Shown here: positions 23,821 to 32,196 of the stretch, piece after piece
Layout: each line of letters starts with the position of its first letter
Numbering within the stretch: position 1 is the stretch's first letter
Assembly (NCBI GenBank): GCA_963627465.1
Contig: CAVGBO010000013.1
Coordinates: 1-64,000, forward strand
Length of the DNA stretch: 64,000 nucleotides
Reading direction: 5' to 3'
Source: CAKUFA01 sp963627465
Lineage (GTDB): Bacteria > Bacillota > Clostridia > Christensenellales > Aristaeellaceae
The notes under the pieces: generated by a model
Told to the model about the DNA's origin: nothing
What the model saw: only the letters and a program-made list of their open reading frames with translations
Databases searched by the model: none
Made by a program: the position numbers and the translations under genes

Positions 23821-25595
23821 TAGGCTTGCCCTCCTTGGTCAATCAGAGCCGCCGTCTGGCTGCTCAGTTCACTTTCGATGGTGTCGAATTCCTTGATCTT
23901 ATCCTCCGGGATGTACTTGCTGCGGCCAATCCGCTCACGTACCGGCAGGTTGATCACATCCGACAGGTTAGCACCTGCGTCCAATGCCTGCTGTCCCTTC
24001 TCCTGATAGGTCAGGATCAGACGAAGCATGGCAAACTGCTTGGGCAGGCTGGTGAAGGTATCCACCTCATCAAAGGCGTTCTGGTGCAGATAGTCTTCAC
24101 GGATGGAACGGGCAACCTCCATGGTCAGCCGATCCTTCCAACTCAGTGCATCGATACCCACCAACTGAACGATTTCGTTCAGTTCCGCTTCCTCCTGCAG
24201 CACCCGCATGGCCTTGGCACGCAGCTCATTCCATTCAGGGCTAACGTGATCGGAGAACCATCCACTCAGCCGATCAATGTACAGCGAATAGCTTTGCAGC
24301 CAGTCAATGGCCGGGAAGTGGCGCTTGTAGGCCAGGGAGGCGCTCAAGCCCCAGAAAACCTTCACAATGCGTAGGGTGGCCTGGCTGACAGGCTCGGAAA
24401 TGTCGCCGCCGGGAGGAGACACAGCACCGATGGCGGAAATCATGCCATAGCGGTCTTCCTTGCCCAGGCACTTCACATAGCCGGCACGCTCGTAGAATTC
24501 TGCAATACGGGATGCCAGGTAAGCCGGGTAGCCTTCTTCACCAGGCATTTCTTCCAGACGGCCGGACATTTCACGGAGTGCTTCTGCCCAGCGGCTGGTA
24601 GAGTCAGCCATGATGGCCACCTTGTAGCCCATATCCCGGTAGTATTCTGCAATGGTAATACCCGTGTAGATGGAGGCTTCACGTGCTGCCACAGGCATAT
24701 CGGAGGTGTTGGCAATCAGCACGGTACGCTTCATCAGGCTCTCGCCGGTGCGGGGGTCATGGAGTTCCGGGAACTCCATCAGCACGTCCGTCATTTCGTT
24801 GCCACGCTCGCCGCAGCCTACGTACACGATGATGTCCGCATCCGCCCACTTGGCCAGCTGGTGCTGCACCACCGTTTTGCCGGAACCGAAAGGACCGGGA
24901 ACGGCCGCCACGCCGCCGGATGCAATGGGGAAGAAGGTATCGATGACACGCTGACCCGTGACCATGGGCATGGTGGGTGCCAGCTTTTCCCGATAGGGAC
25001 GTCCCCGGCGAACAGGCCACTTCTGCAGCATGGTTACGTTGTGCATTTCGCCCTTTTCATCCCGAATCACAGCAATGGTATCTTCCAGCTTTGCGCCGCA
25101 GGACTTAATGCTTTCCACCGTGCCGTTCAGACCGTAAGGCACCATAATCCGGTGCTCCACCACGGCGCTTTCCTGCACCGTGCCCAGCACATCGCCAGGC
25201 TGCACCTTATCGCCCTTCACAGCCTTTGCCTTAAATGCCCATTCCTTTTCACGGTTCAAGCTCGGCACTTCCACGCCTCTTGTGATACGCTCACCGCATT
25301 TGTCACGGATGGCGGTCAACGGGCGCTGAATACCATCGAAGATCGATTCGATCAGGCCGGGTCCCAACTCCACGGAAAGGGGTGCGCCTGTGGATTCCAC
25401 AGGTTCTCCCGGGCCAAGGCCGGAGGTTTCCTCGTACACCTGAATGGATGCACGGTCGCCGCGGAGCTCGATGATTTCGCCTACCAGGCGGCTCTTACTC
25501 ACCCGCACCACGTCATACATCCGGGCGTCGGCCATGTTTTCCGCTACAATCAAGGGGCCGGCAACCTTTACAATGGTTCCCTGAGCCATGGTCAT
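23820..25595 (-). CDS. ntpA: V-type ATP synthase catalytic subunit A
   Basis: A 591-residue catalytic subunit. It has the A-type N-terminal beta barrel, the non-homologous insert (about residues 110-190) unique to V/A ATPases, the P-loop GPFGSGKTVVQHQ near 234 and the catalytic-site region GCGERGNEM. MADSTSRWAEALREMSGRL is the family signature. It hydrolyses ATP, or makes it if the ion gradient allows. Length is normal. Confidence 0.96.
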   Translation of the reverse strand: MTMAQGTIVKVAGPLIVAENMADARMYDVVRVSKSRLVGEIIELRGDRASIQVYEETSGLGPGEPVESTGAPLSVELGPGLIESIFDGIQRPLTAIRDKCGERITRGVEVPSLNREKEWAFKAKAVKGDKVQPGDVLGTVQESAVVEHRIMVPYGLNGTVESIKSCGAKLEDTIAVIRDEKGEMHNVTMLQKWPVRRGRPYREKLAPTMPMVTGQRVIDTFFPIASGGVAAVPGPFGSGKTVVQHQLAKWADADIIVYVGCGERGNEMTDVLMEFPELHDPRTGESLMKRTVLIANTSDMPVAAREASIYTGITIAEYYRDMGYKVAIMADSTSRWAEALREMSGRLEEMPGEEGYPAYLASRIAEFYERAGYVKCLGKEDRYGMISAIGAVSPPGGDISEPVSQATLRIVKVFWGLSASLAYKRHFPAIDWLQSYSLYIDRLSGWFSDHVSPEWNELRAKAMRVLQEEAELNEIVQLVGIDALSWKDRLTMEVARSIREDYLHQNAFDEVDTFTSLPKQFAMLRLILTYQEKGQQALDAGANLSDVINLPVRERIGRSKYIPEDKIKEFDTIESELSSQTAALIDQGGQA

Positions 25596-25933
25596 TACCC
25601 CTCTTTCTTGTTATTGAACAAAATATCTGCGCCGATGGCCTTTTCCACATTGGCCTTCACGCGCCCCAGGCCGAATCCGTTTACGCCCTGGCTGCCGGGG
25701 ATGGGGATTACCGCCGTACCCGGCATGGTCTTATACTTCTGCAATGCTTCCGGCACAAGCTCTGCCATGGTTTCCGTGATGAAAATCACCGGAACACCTT
25801 CGCAGGCCAGCTTATGCAGTGCTGCTGTGGTCTCTTCCGCCGTGGAAACGTCGATGACACGCATACCGACCGCCTTAAAGGCCAGCACCGCATCCCGCTC
25901 CCCTACGACGCCCATCTTCTTCATCTCAGCCAT
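25595..25933 (-). CDS. ntpF: V-type ATP synthase subunit F
   Basis: A 112-residue Rossmann-like stalk subunit beginning MAEMKKMGVVGERDAVL, with VIFITETMAE and GTAVIPIPGS typical of subunit F. The start at 25933 overlaps the C subunit by 8 bp; an internal ATG at 25924 is an alternative. It attaches to subunit D and regulates the rotor. Confidence 0.92.
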   Translation of the reverse strand: MAEMKKMGVVGERDAVLAFKAVGMRVIDVSTAEETTAALHKLACEGVPVIFITETMAELVPEALQKYKTMPGTAVIPIPGSQGVNGFGLGRVKANVEKAIGADILFNNKKEG

Positions 25934-26903
25934 ACAGATCACGCAGCCTTTCCCTGATGGCTTCCATGGCAAAGCCGTTGGCCTTGCCAGCCATCACCAG
26001 CCGCACTGCCGCCGCTTCACGTTCCGTGGCCAGCAGATAGCTGAGCATGAATTCCAGGTGCATGTTGTCGTACTTGTAAGGCAGGAACAGCTTCAGCAGC
26101 GCATTGTCCATGGCTTTTTCCAGCCCAGGCAGATGTGCCGGATCATTCACTGCACGGTAAGCCGCATCCTGTACGGAAGCACCGTACTTGCTCAGCAGCT
26201 TCGGCAGCTCTTCCACCTTGGTGAAGGTTTTCTCCCACGCTTCATCAGCAATGGTTCCGCCCTTAAGCAACACATGCATGAAGAAGGCCGTATCCTTTTT
26301 CATTTGCCGGCTGCGGAGCATGGCCAGTGCGTTCAGCAGATCCACCCGTGCCTGAAAGTAAGTGACCGCCGTGCGGCACTTGGTCTTCTCCAGGCTGGCA
26401 AAAATCTGCTGAAACATAGCCTGATCCAGCTTCACGTCAATGGCAAGGGGATCCACGCTGACCACAAGTTCTTTTTCCAGCTCATCCATCGCTTGCGCAA
26501 TGGGGGCAGGAAGCTGCTTGTAGTTGTGATCCGCCACGGCGTGCCGCAAAGCATCCACAGCCATGGTGCCGCTGTCCGACAGGTAGTCGGCCGTAATGCC
26601 CAGACACCTTGCCTTCAGCAGCATTTTCAGATTGGCAATATCATACTTCAGTAAGAAACAATTCGTGACCTTTTCATCGGTGGACAGCTGACGCACGATG
26701 CGGCTCGCCTCCGCAACCCGCTCCATTGCCAGCTGTTCATGATCCGCCTCTTCAGCGGCCGTCCATCCGATTTCCGAAAGGGTACGCTTTGCTTCAGCAT
26801 AGCTTGCCGTGGAAAGCAGTCTTTCCAGGCGACTGGCATCCAGCGCGTCACGACGCAGCATGCTGATGCGTCCTACGGCGTAGCCCACGCTTTCCTGTGG
26901 CAT
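25926..26903 (-). CDS. ntpC: V-type ATP synthase subunit C (d/AC39 type)
   Basis: A 325-residue, mainly helical protein that caps the membrane rotor and receives the central stalk. Features are the N-terminal YAVGRISMLRRDALD and a C-terminal DNMHLEFMLSYLLATEREAAAVRL segment conserved in AC39 subunits. A ribosome binding site GGGAGGG lies before the ATG. It follows subunit E by 31 bp. Confidence 0.93.
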   Translation of the reverse strand: MPQESVGYAVGRISMLRRDALDASRLERLLSTASYAEAKRTLSEIGWTAAEEADHEQLAMERVAEASRIVRQLSTDEKVTNCFLLKYDIANLKMLLKARCLGITADYLSDSGTMAVDALRHAVADHNYKQLPAPIAQAMDELEKELVVSVDPLAIDVKLDQAMFQQIFASLEKTKCRTAVTYFQARVDLLNALAMLRSRQMKKDTAFFMHVLLKGGTIADEAWEKTFTKVEELPKLLSKYGASVQDAAYRAVNDPAHLPGLEKAMDNALLKLFLPYKYDNMHLEFMLSYLLATEREAAAVRLVMAGKANGFAMEAIRERLRDLYG

Positions 26904-26934
26904 GGCCAGCCCTCCCTTCTTTCAATCAGATTTG

Positions 26935-27534
26935 TTACTTTTCCGGGAAAAGGACCTGGGCAACCTCCGCTTCCATTTCCAGCCGTTTGCTTTCCAGAAT
27001 GGAGGCATAGCCGCAGTTGATTTCCGTATCATCCTTGGCAAGAATCAGGCCGCTGACGCCGCTTCGCTTTTCGCTTGCAACCGACAGTTCAGCCTTCCGT
27101 CCTGCTTGCTTCAGTGCTTCGTTGGCCGCAGTGACAAAGGTATCGTCAAACCATGCGTCATGGTCAGCCCCCACGATGATCTGTTCATCGCCTTCCGCTA
27201 CCTGCTGAATCATCTCCAGCAGGAACGTGCGGGCCTCCTTGGCAGGCATGGCCTCCATCTTTTGGAGTGCGCCGTCAAAGGCACGTTCAATCAGGCTGCG
27301 TTTAGCCGCCAATACGCGCTTGCGCCCATCCAGCTCTTCCATGCGGATCAGCCGCTGTTCCTCTACCAAACCGTCAGCCTTGGCCTTCTTTTCCATGTCA
27401 GCCTTAGCAGATGCAATCTTGGCATCGGATGCAGTGCGCATCTTTTCAGCGCGATCGTTGGCCTCTTGGAGGATGGCAGCAGCATTCGCCTTTGCTTCCT
27501 CTTGGATTTTCTCCAGGATCGCAGTTGCATTCAT
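26935..27534 (-). CDS. ntpE: V-type ATP synthase subunit E
   Basis: A 199-residue peripheral-stalk subunit with an N-terminal coiled coil of about 85 residues (Ala/Glu/Lys-rich) and a globular C-terminal domain. The start is set at MNATAILEKI because AAGGAG lies 9 bases upstream; an ATG 6 bases earlier is too close. It pairs with the G/H coiled-coil subunit encoded at the head of the operon. Confidence 0.9.
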   Translation of the reverse strand: MNATAILEKIQEEAKANAAAILQEANDRAEKMRTASDAKIASAKADMEKKAKADGLVEEQRLIRMEELDGRKRVLAAKRSLIERAFDGALQKMEAMPAKEARTFLLEMIQQVAEGDEQIIVGADHDAWFDDTFVTAANEALKQAGRKAELSVASEKRSGVSGLILAKDDTEINCGYASILESKRLEMEAEVAQVLFPEK

Positions 27535-27547
27535 GAGCATTCGCTCC

Positions 27548-28030
27548 TTAACCCACGTTGATGGCATTCACAGCCAGGAAGGAAACCAGCAGAGACAGCA
27601 CGGCGTAGGTTTCCACCATAACGGTCATGGTGATGCCCTTGCCGCTCATTTCAGGACGCTTGCCGGTCATGAGCATGCCAGCGGAAGCAACCTGACCCTG
27701 CTTCAGTGCGGAGAAGTAACCTACAACGGCAATAGGCAGTGCAGCAATCACCAGTTCAATGCCCTGCAGCAGGGAAACGTTGGCCAGATTGCCGGACAGG
27801 ATGCCGGTCTTGATCATGATGATGACGGAAATCAGGAAGCCGTAAATACCCTGGGTAGCAGGCAGCAGCTGCAGCACCAGCAGCTTGGAGTTCACTTCAG
27901 GATTCTCAGTAGAAACACCGGATGCGGTTTCGCCGCAGGCACCAACAGCCTTGGAAGAGCCCATGCCGGGCAGAATTACCGCGATTGCGGCTGCTGCAAA
28001 AGCCAGAATCAATCCCCATTGCAATTCCAT
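27548..28030 (-). CDS. ntpK: V-type ATP synthase subunit K (double-hairpin proteolipid)
   Basis: A 160-residue rotor-ring proteolipid with four membrane helices. The carboxylate Glu140 lies in helix 4 (VMVETYAVLSLL). LLPATQG (55-61) supplies Leu56, Thr59 and Gln60, and KQGQV supplies Gln111. These correspond to the Na+ ligands known in Enterococcus hirae NtpK (Leu61, Thr64, Gln65, Gln110, Glu139). A sodium-translocating ring is therefore predicted. AGGAGG precedes the ATG. Confidence 0.94.
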   Translation of the reverse strand: MELQWGLILAFAAAAIAVILPGMGSSKAVGACGETASGVSTENPEVNSKLLVLQLLPATQGIYGFLISVIIMIKTGILSGNLANVSLLQGIELVIAALPIAVVGYFSALKQGQVASAGMLMTGKRPEMSGKGITMTVMVETYAVLSLLVSFLAVNAINVG

Positions 28031-28053
28031 GTTTCATTTCCTCCTTACAATGT

Positions 28054-29964
28054 TCAAACTTCTTTGAAGTTGACATACCGGGTATTGTAGTTCAGCGGCT
28101 TGAAAGCAACGCCGCCTTCCTCGTAGAACTTGCCGAAAAATTCGATGTACTGCAGCCGGCAGGAATGGACGTAAGCGCCCAAGGCGTTAATGCCCAGGTT
28201 GAAAGCATGTGCGCCGACAAACAGCACGCTGCCGATGATCTTGCCCACAATGCCTGCGCTGAAGACCATGCCGATCAGCTGGTTAATCACCATGCCGATA
28301 ACGCCGGTGGCCAGACCCATGCCGAACAAACGCATGTAGCTGAGAATGTCGGAGATCCAGCTGGTCGCCCCGTAGAGAGCACCCAAGCCGCCCATGAGCC
28401 TTGCGAAAGGATTCTTCTTCTCACGGCCTGCAAACAGCACAATCAGTGCAACGCCTGCAATGGCCATCCACTTGCCGATTTCCGCTGCAATGCCATCAAG
28501 CACCAGCATGATGGCACCGGTCACGGCAAGCATCCAGCTCAGCTGGTCATAGACTGCATCCAGCGGTTTCCCCTTGCGGATGTTGGCATAGGCGCCTACG
28601 CAAAGGCCTGCGTACAGGTGAATCACGCCAATGCCCATGCACACAATCATGACCGGCATCGGATCGTTGATGGGATCCAGAATGCTCTTAATCGGCAGGT
28701 TGAAACCAAACCAGGTGTTGTACACCGCACCGCACACCACCGTTGCCAATGCGCTGAAGAACAGCACCCACAGAAGCTTTTGATTGCTCTTGGCCGGCTG
28801 CTTCAGCTTCACCAAAAGGGGAATGGCAATAGCCATGACGAGACCGTAGCCTGCATCGGAAAGCATCATGCCGAACAGCAGCGCATAGAAAGGTGCCATG
28901 ACTGCCGTGGGGTCGATACTGCCGGGTGCAGGAAGGGCGAATCCCTCAATGATGGATTCAAAGGGTGTAACGTACTTGTTGTTGTGCAGCTGCACAGGCG
29001 GCGGATCATCATCCGCCGGGTCGGTAATTTCCACCACCGCCGACGGCGACAGTTCCAGCAGCTTTGCCTGCACCTTTTCGCTCAATGCAGCCGGTACCCA
29101 GCCACGCATCAGGAAGGTCGCGCCTGTCCCGATGGTGCGTTCCGCCGCCTGCAGGTTGTCTCTCTCCACAGAGAGCATGTCGTACCAGATCTTCAGCCGT
29201 GTCAGGCTTTCCGCCATGGTCTGCCATTCTTTTTCCAATGCAGCCTGCCCGGCTTTGACCTTCTCCGTCTCCTGGCTCAAGGCCTCATACCGGTCACGGA
29301 TCAGTCCCTTGTTGTCACCAAAGGACTGGGGCGCATAGCCGGCAGCCTTCAGGTCAGCAAGGAAGGCCTCCTTGACGGAAGCATGGGCAGCCACCCACAC
29401 ATAGGCACTTTCCCGAACCTCGCAGAGCACTTCCAGGCACACTTCACGGCCGTTCCATGCCTGCTGGAGTGCCTGTACAGCGGACTTGTTCATGGTGCCT
29501 GCCTGCTGGAACACATCCTTGGTGCTCTTGATTTCCTCTACAGGGATATCAAGGCTCAGCCAAGGCGTCAGCTGTTCCTGCTCGGCGGCAATCCGTGCCA
29601 GCTGTCCCTTGTACTCACCGCTTCGCTTTTCCAGGCTGTCCGCATGATCCAGCAAAGCCGTCAGCTCATCCTCATGGGCTGCAATGTAGGCAACCTCGTC
29701 TTCCGGTGCATCCGGTCGATTGCCCATGAAGGGTGCTTTCTGCTTGTTGTAGCGACCCAGGTGGTTCATGACCCAAGTCAGCCGGTTCATGGTATCTTCC
29801 ACCTGAGCCAGCCTGCCCGAATCCTTCACCCGATACGCTTCGGCTTCCTCTTCCCGAATCGGTGAAACCTCCACGCATCCCATCCGCTGCATAGCCTTAA
29901 AGAGCTTGCGCTGATCCTGCCGCATGGCCAGCAGATTGATTCGCTTCATTTCAACGATTGCCAT
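28054..29964 (-). CDS. ntpI: V-type ATP synthase subunit I (a subunit)
   Basis: A 636-residue subunit. The N-terminal half (1-330) is soluble and coiled-coil rich. The C-terminal half has about seven or eight helices containing PFYALLFGMMLSDAGYGL, SYMRLFGMGLATGVI and VGAHAFNLGINALGAYVHS, which build the ion half-channels. These motifs are strongly conserved in I subunits. It overlaps the upstream H-type subunit by 14 bp. Confidence 0.95.
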   Translation of the reverse strand: MAIVEMKRINLLAMRQDQRKLFKAMQRMGCVEVSPIREEEAEAYRVKDSGRLAQVEDTMNRLTWVMNHLGRYNKQKAPFMGNRPDAPEDEVAYIAAHEDELTALLDHADSLEKRSGEYKGQLARIAAEQEQLTPWLSLDIPVEEIKSTKDVFQQAGTMNKSAVQALQQAWNGREVCLEVLCEVRESAYVWVAAHASVKEAFLADLKAAGYAPQSFGDNKGLIRDRYEALSQETEKVKAGQAALEKEWQTMAESLTRLKIWYDMLSVERDNLQAAERTIGTGATFLMRGWVPAALSEKVQAKLLELSPSAVVEITDPADDDPPPVQLHNNKYVTPFESIIEGFALPAPGSIDPTAVMAPFYALLFGMMLSDAGYGLVMAIAIPLLVKLKQPAKSNQKLLWVLFFSALATVVCGAVYNTWFGFNLPIKSILDPINDPMPVMIVCMGIGVIHLYAGLCVGAYANIRKGKPLDAVYDQLSWMLAVTGAIMLVLDGIAAEIGKWMAIAGVALIVLFAGREKKNPFARLMGGLGALYGATSWISDILSYMRLFGMGLATGVIGMVINQLIGMVFSAGIVGKIIGSVLFVGAHAFNLGINALGAYVHSCRLQYIEFFGKFYEEGGVAFKPLNYNTRYVNFKEV

Positions 29965-30274
29965 GCTTCACGACCCTTTCGAAGATCAGACTTGCCGCCT
30001 GATCCAGCCGTCCTTCAGCCTGCTTCATTTCTGAAGCCACCTGTGCATCCGCAGCCTCACGGCTTTCTTTCAAGTGGAGCAGAACCGTCTGCCGCTTGCC
30101 TTCCATCAGCTGCTGATACATACCGCGCTGCGCCACCGCAGAGGCACGCTCGTGAGCAGCACAGGCAGCTTCCACGGACTTGATCATGTCCCGTGCTTCC
30201 CGCTGTGCATCCTGCTTCACGCCCTCCGCCTGCTCTTCCGCCTCACGGATACGACTTAATACTTCCAGCGACAA
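29951..30274 (-). CDS. V-type ATP synthase peripheral-stalk subunit (G/AhaH-like)
   Basis: A roughly 107-residue coiled-coil protein (Glu/Ala/Lys/Gln rich), first in the ATPase operon, where AhaH/subunit G is usual. The start is uncertain. The frame is open from GTG at 30286, but the Shine-Dalgarno-like AAAGGTGGTGA sits right at that GTG, and TTG at 30274 (then SLEVLSRIREAEE) is better spaced and matches family N-termini. It forms the right-handed coiled coil with subunit E. The gene lies 42 bp after the upp stop (30 bp if it starts at the GTG). Confidence 0.8.
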   Translation of the reverse strand: MSLEVLSRIREAEEQAEGVKQDAQREARDMIKSVEAACAAHERASAVAQRGMYQQLMEGKRQTVLLHLKESREAADAQVASEMKQAEGRLDQAASLIFERVVKHGNR

Positions 30275-30316
30275 CCTAATCACCACCTTTCCGTCGGGGA
30301 TACATTCTCCCCTGCG

Positions 30317-30946
30317 TTATTTTGTGCCAAACAGGCGGTCGCCTGCATCGCCCAAGCCAGGAACAATATAACCATGATCATTCAGATGATCATCCAAGCC
30401 AGCCACATAAATATTCACATCCGGGTGATCCTTCTGAATGCGTGCAATGCCTTCCGGTGCGGCAATCAGGTTGATCAGGCGAATATTGTGGCAGCCACGA
30501 TTTTTAATAAAGGTAATTGCTGCGCTGGCGCTGCCGCCGGTTGCCAGCATGGGGTCAACCACCAGCAGTTCACGATTTTCACTGTCCACAGGCAGCTTGC
30601 AATAATATTCTACAGGCTCCAAGGTCTGCGGATCACGGTACAGTCCGATATGACCCACCTTGCAGGCAGGGATCAGGTTGGTCACACCATCCACCATGCC
30701 CAGACCTGCACGAAGAATCGGTACAACGGCCAGCTTCTTGCCAGCCAGCATACGGGTCTTGCACTTGCAGATGGGGGTTTCTACTTCTACTTCTTCCGTG
30801 GGCAAATCGCGGGTCACTTCATAAATCATCAGCATGGCGATTTCGTCCAGCAGTTCGCGGAATTCCTTCACGCCGGTATTCTTGTCTCGCATAATGCTCA
30901 GCTTGTGCTGAATCAAAGGGTGGTCAAATACGTGAACAGTGCTCAT
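30317..30946 (-). CDS. upp: Uracil phosphoribosyltransferase
   Basis: A 209-residue enzyme that salvages uracil to UMP using PRPP. It has VHVFDHPLIQHKLSIMRDKNT at the N-terminus, the PRPP loop VVDPMLATGGSASAAI near residue 130 and the uracil-binding YIVPGLGDAGDRLFGT at the C-terminus. GGAGGAGG precedes the ATG. It has a strong promoter about 180 bp upstream and a leader with a terminator-like hairpin. No clear terminator separates it from the V-ATPase operon, so read-through is possible. Confidence 0.96.
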   Translation of the reverse strand: MSTVHVFDHPLIQHKLSIMRDKNTGVKEFRELLDEIAMLMIYEVTRDLPTEEVEVETPICKCKTRMLAGKKLAVVPILRAGLGMVDGVTNLIPACKVGHIGLYRDPQTLEPVEYYCKLPVDSENRELLVVDPMLATGGSASAAITFIKNRGCHNIRLINLIAAPEGIARIQKDHPDVNIYVAGLDDHLNDHGYIVPGLGDAGDRLFGTK

Positions 30947-31011
30947 AATCTTTTTCCTCCTCCATGAGTATGGAAGACGCCGTCAGTTTCAGCAGCAAAA
31001 CCGCGTTTTGA

Positions 31012-31050
31012 GAAAAAGCGAACAAGCACTGCATCGCAGCCTCATTCGCT
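31012..31050 (-). promoter_or_regulatory. Terminator-like hairpin (candidate attenuator) in the upp leader
   Basis: Minus-strand AGCGAA (31050-31045) pairs with TTCGCT (31022-31017). An inner CTGC-GAT-GCAG stem sits inside, and TTTTT follows at 31016-31012. It lies about 70-105 nt downstream of the predicted transcription start and about 65 nt before the upp ATG. No PyrR or known riboswitch consensus was recognised. The stem is short, so a fortuitous hairpin is possible. Confidence 0.45.
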
Positions 31051-31122
31051 CCATCTCTCCAAGCTAAGTTTGCACCGCAACATGACGTTGAACGCTCCCA
31101 TCTGCATGTTAATTCGCTTTCT

Positions 31123-31151
31123 ATTATACAAGATGCAATGGTTTCTTGCAA
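31123..31151 (-). promoter_or_regulatory. Promoter of upp (and perhaps the V-ATPase operon)
   Basis: Minus-strand TTGCAA (31151-31146) and TATAAT (31128-31123) are 17 bp apart. This places the transcription start near 31116 and gives a leader of about 170 nt. The rest of the gap from 30947 to 31274 holds the leader hairpin and the ldcA-type gene's terminator. Confidence 0.82.
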
Positions 31152-31227
31152 TCCCCTTTTCCATAGAATTTGCAATCTATGGGATGTTTTTTTCCTGCTT
31201 TGTACATTATTTAACGATATCCACCCC

Positions 31228-31268
31228 AAAAACGGAAAAGTGGGAAAGAGTTTTTCCACTCTTTCCCA
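31228..31268 (-). terminator. Terminator of the wall-peptide operon
   Basis: An 11-bp stem (TGGGAAAGAGT with ACTCTTTCCCA, 31241-31268) is followed on the minus strand by CTTTTCCGTTTTT. It lies just after the stop of the S66 peptidase gene. Confidence 0.85.
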
Positions 31269-31274
31269 TTCAGA

Positions 31275-32186
31275 TTATTCACAGCGATGGACATTTCCTG
31301 TGAATGTGTCTATACAATATTTTCGTCCCAAAGGAACCGTCAAGGAATTGTCAACATGCCCTGCCCATAGGCCATTCACAATGGGCTTCTGCACATCTGC
31401 AAATACATCCCGCAGCACCTCGTGCAGGGTAAAGCCGTCGTTCTCCGCCGGGCACCGGGTAAATTGCCCCAGAATCACCCCAGCGCAGGCCTCAAACTTC
31501 CCAGCCTGCTTCAGCTCATGAAGATAGCGATCCAGCGCATAAACCTGTTCCCCCACGTCCTCCAGAAAGAGCAGCTTGCCTTTCGTATCAATTTCATCCG
31601 GCGTACCGAGGGATGCCGTTACCAGCGACAAATTGCCGCCGGTTATCTCCCCTGTGCCAACCCCCGGATGCAGCACTTCCAGCGGCGGCAAGTCTGCCGG
31701 GTTCAGCATCTCTTCCGCTTCACCGGCAAGTGCAGTCAACAGGCTTTGCTTTGCCCATGGGGCTTCCGGCAAATTGCCCGGCATAGGTCCGTGGAAAGTA
31801 GCCAGCTGACACCGCTGGTTCATGGCCATGTGCAGGGTTGTAATGTCGCTGTACCCCACAAAGGCCTTGGGATTGGCACGAATCACCTGCCAATCCATCA
31901 GCGGCAGCAGTCGAAGGCAGCCATAGCCGCCCCGAATGCACCACACGCCATCTGCACCGTCGTCATTGAAAGCATCCATCAAGGCCTGTGCCCGTTCTTC
32001 GTCCGTGCCGCAAAGGTAGCCATACTTTCTGTAGCAGCTTGCATCGACCTTCACCTTGAAACCCAGTGCTTCCAGCATTTCCGCCCGCTTGCGAACTTCA
32101 CCCGGCAAATCTTCCCCTGCAATACGGCTTGCCACGCCGATCAGCCGCACCGTATCGCCGGGGCGCAAAGGCTTGGGATACACCAT
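31275..32186 (-). CDS. S66-family LD-carboxypeptidase
   Basis: A 303-residue serine peptidase of the LdcA/MccF family. The motif VGYSDITTLH carries the nucleophile Ser113. The Glu and His of the Ser-Glu-His triad belong to the C-terminal half (LLFLEDVGEQ near 228, GLWAGHVDN near 282). IRGGYGCLRLLP near 85 is the conserved glycine-rich stretch. Family members remove the terminal D-Ala from tetrapeptide stems in the cytoplasm during wall recycling, or cleave microcin C-like adducts. The start is taken at MVYPKPLRPGDTV, where GAGGTGA is well spaced; ATG at 32192 is possible. It is the last gene of the operon. Confidence 0.9.
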   Translation of the reverse strand: MVYPKPLRPGDTVRLIGVASRIAGEDLPGEVRKRAEMLEALGFKVKVDASCYRKYGYLCGTDEERAQALMDAFNDDGADGVWCIRGGYGCLRLLPLMDWQVIRANPKAFVGYSDITTLHMAMNQRCQLATFHGPMPGNLPEAPWAKQSLLTALAGEAEEMLNPADLPPLEVLHPGVGTGEITGGNLSLVTASLGTPDEIDTKGKLLFLEDVGEQVYALDRYLHELKQAGKFEACAGVILGQFTRCPAENDGFTLHEVLRDVFADVQKPIVNGLWAGHVDNSLTVPLGRKYCIDTFTGNVHRCE

Positions 32187-32196
32187 GTTCATCACC

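Noticed and set aside
30297..30313. GGGGA/TCCCC hairpin between upp and the ATPase operon as a terminator
   Set aside because: The stem is 5 bp with a 7-base loop and no T-run on the minus strand.
31161..31182. Inverted repeat CCATAGA-N8-TCTATGG with a nearby T-run upstream of the upp promoter
   Set aside because: No plus-strand gene precedes it, and the stem is only 7 bp; it could be an operator, but nothing else supports it.
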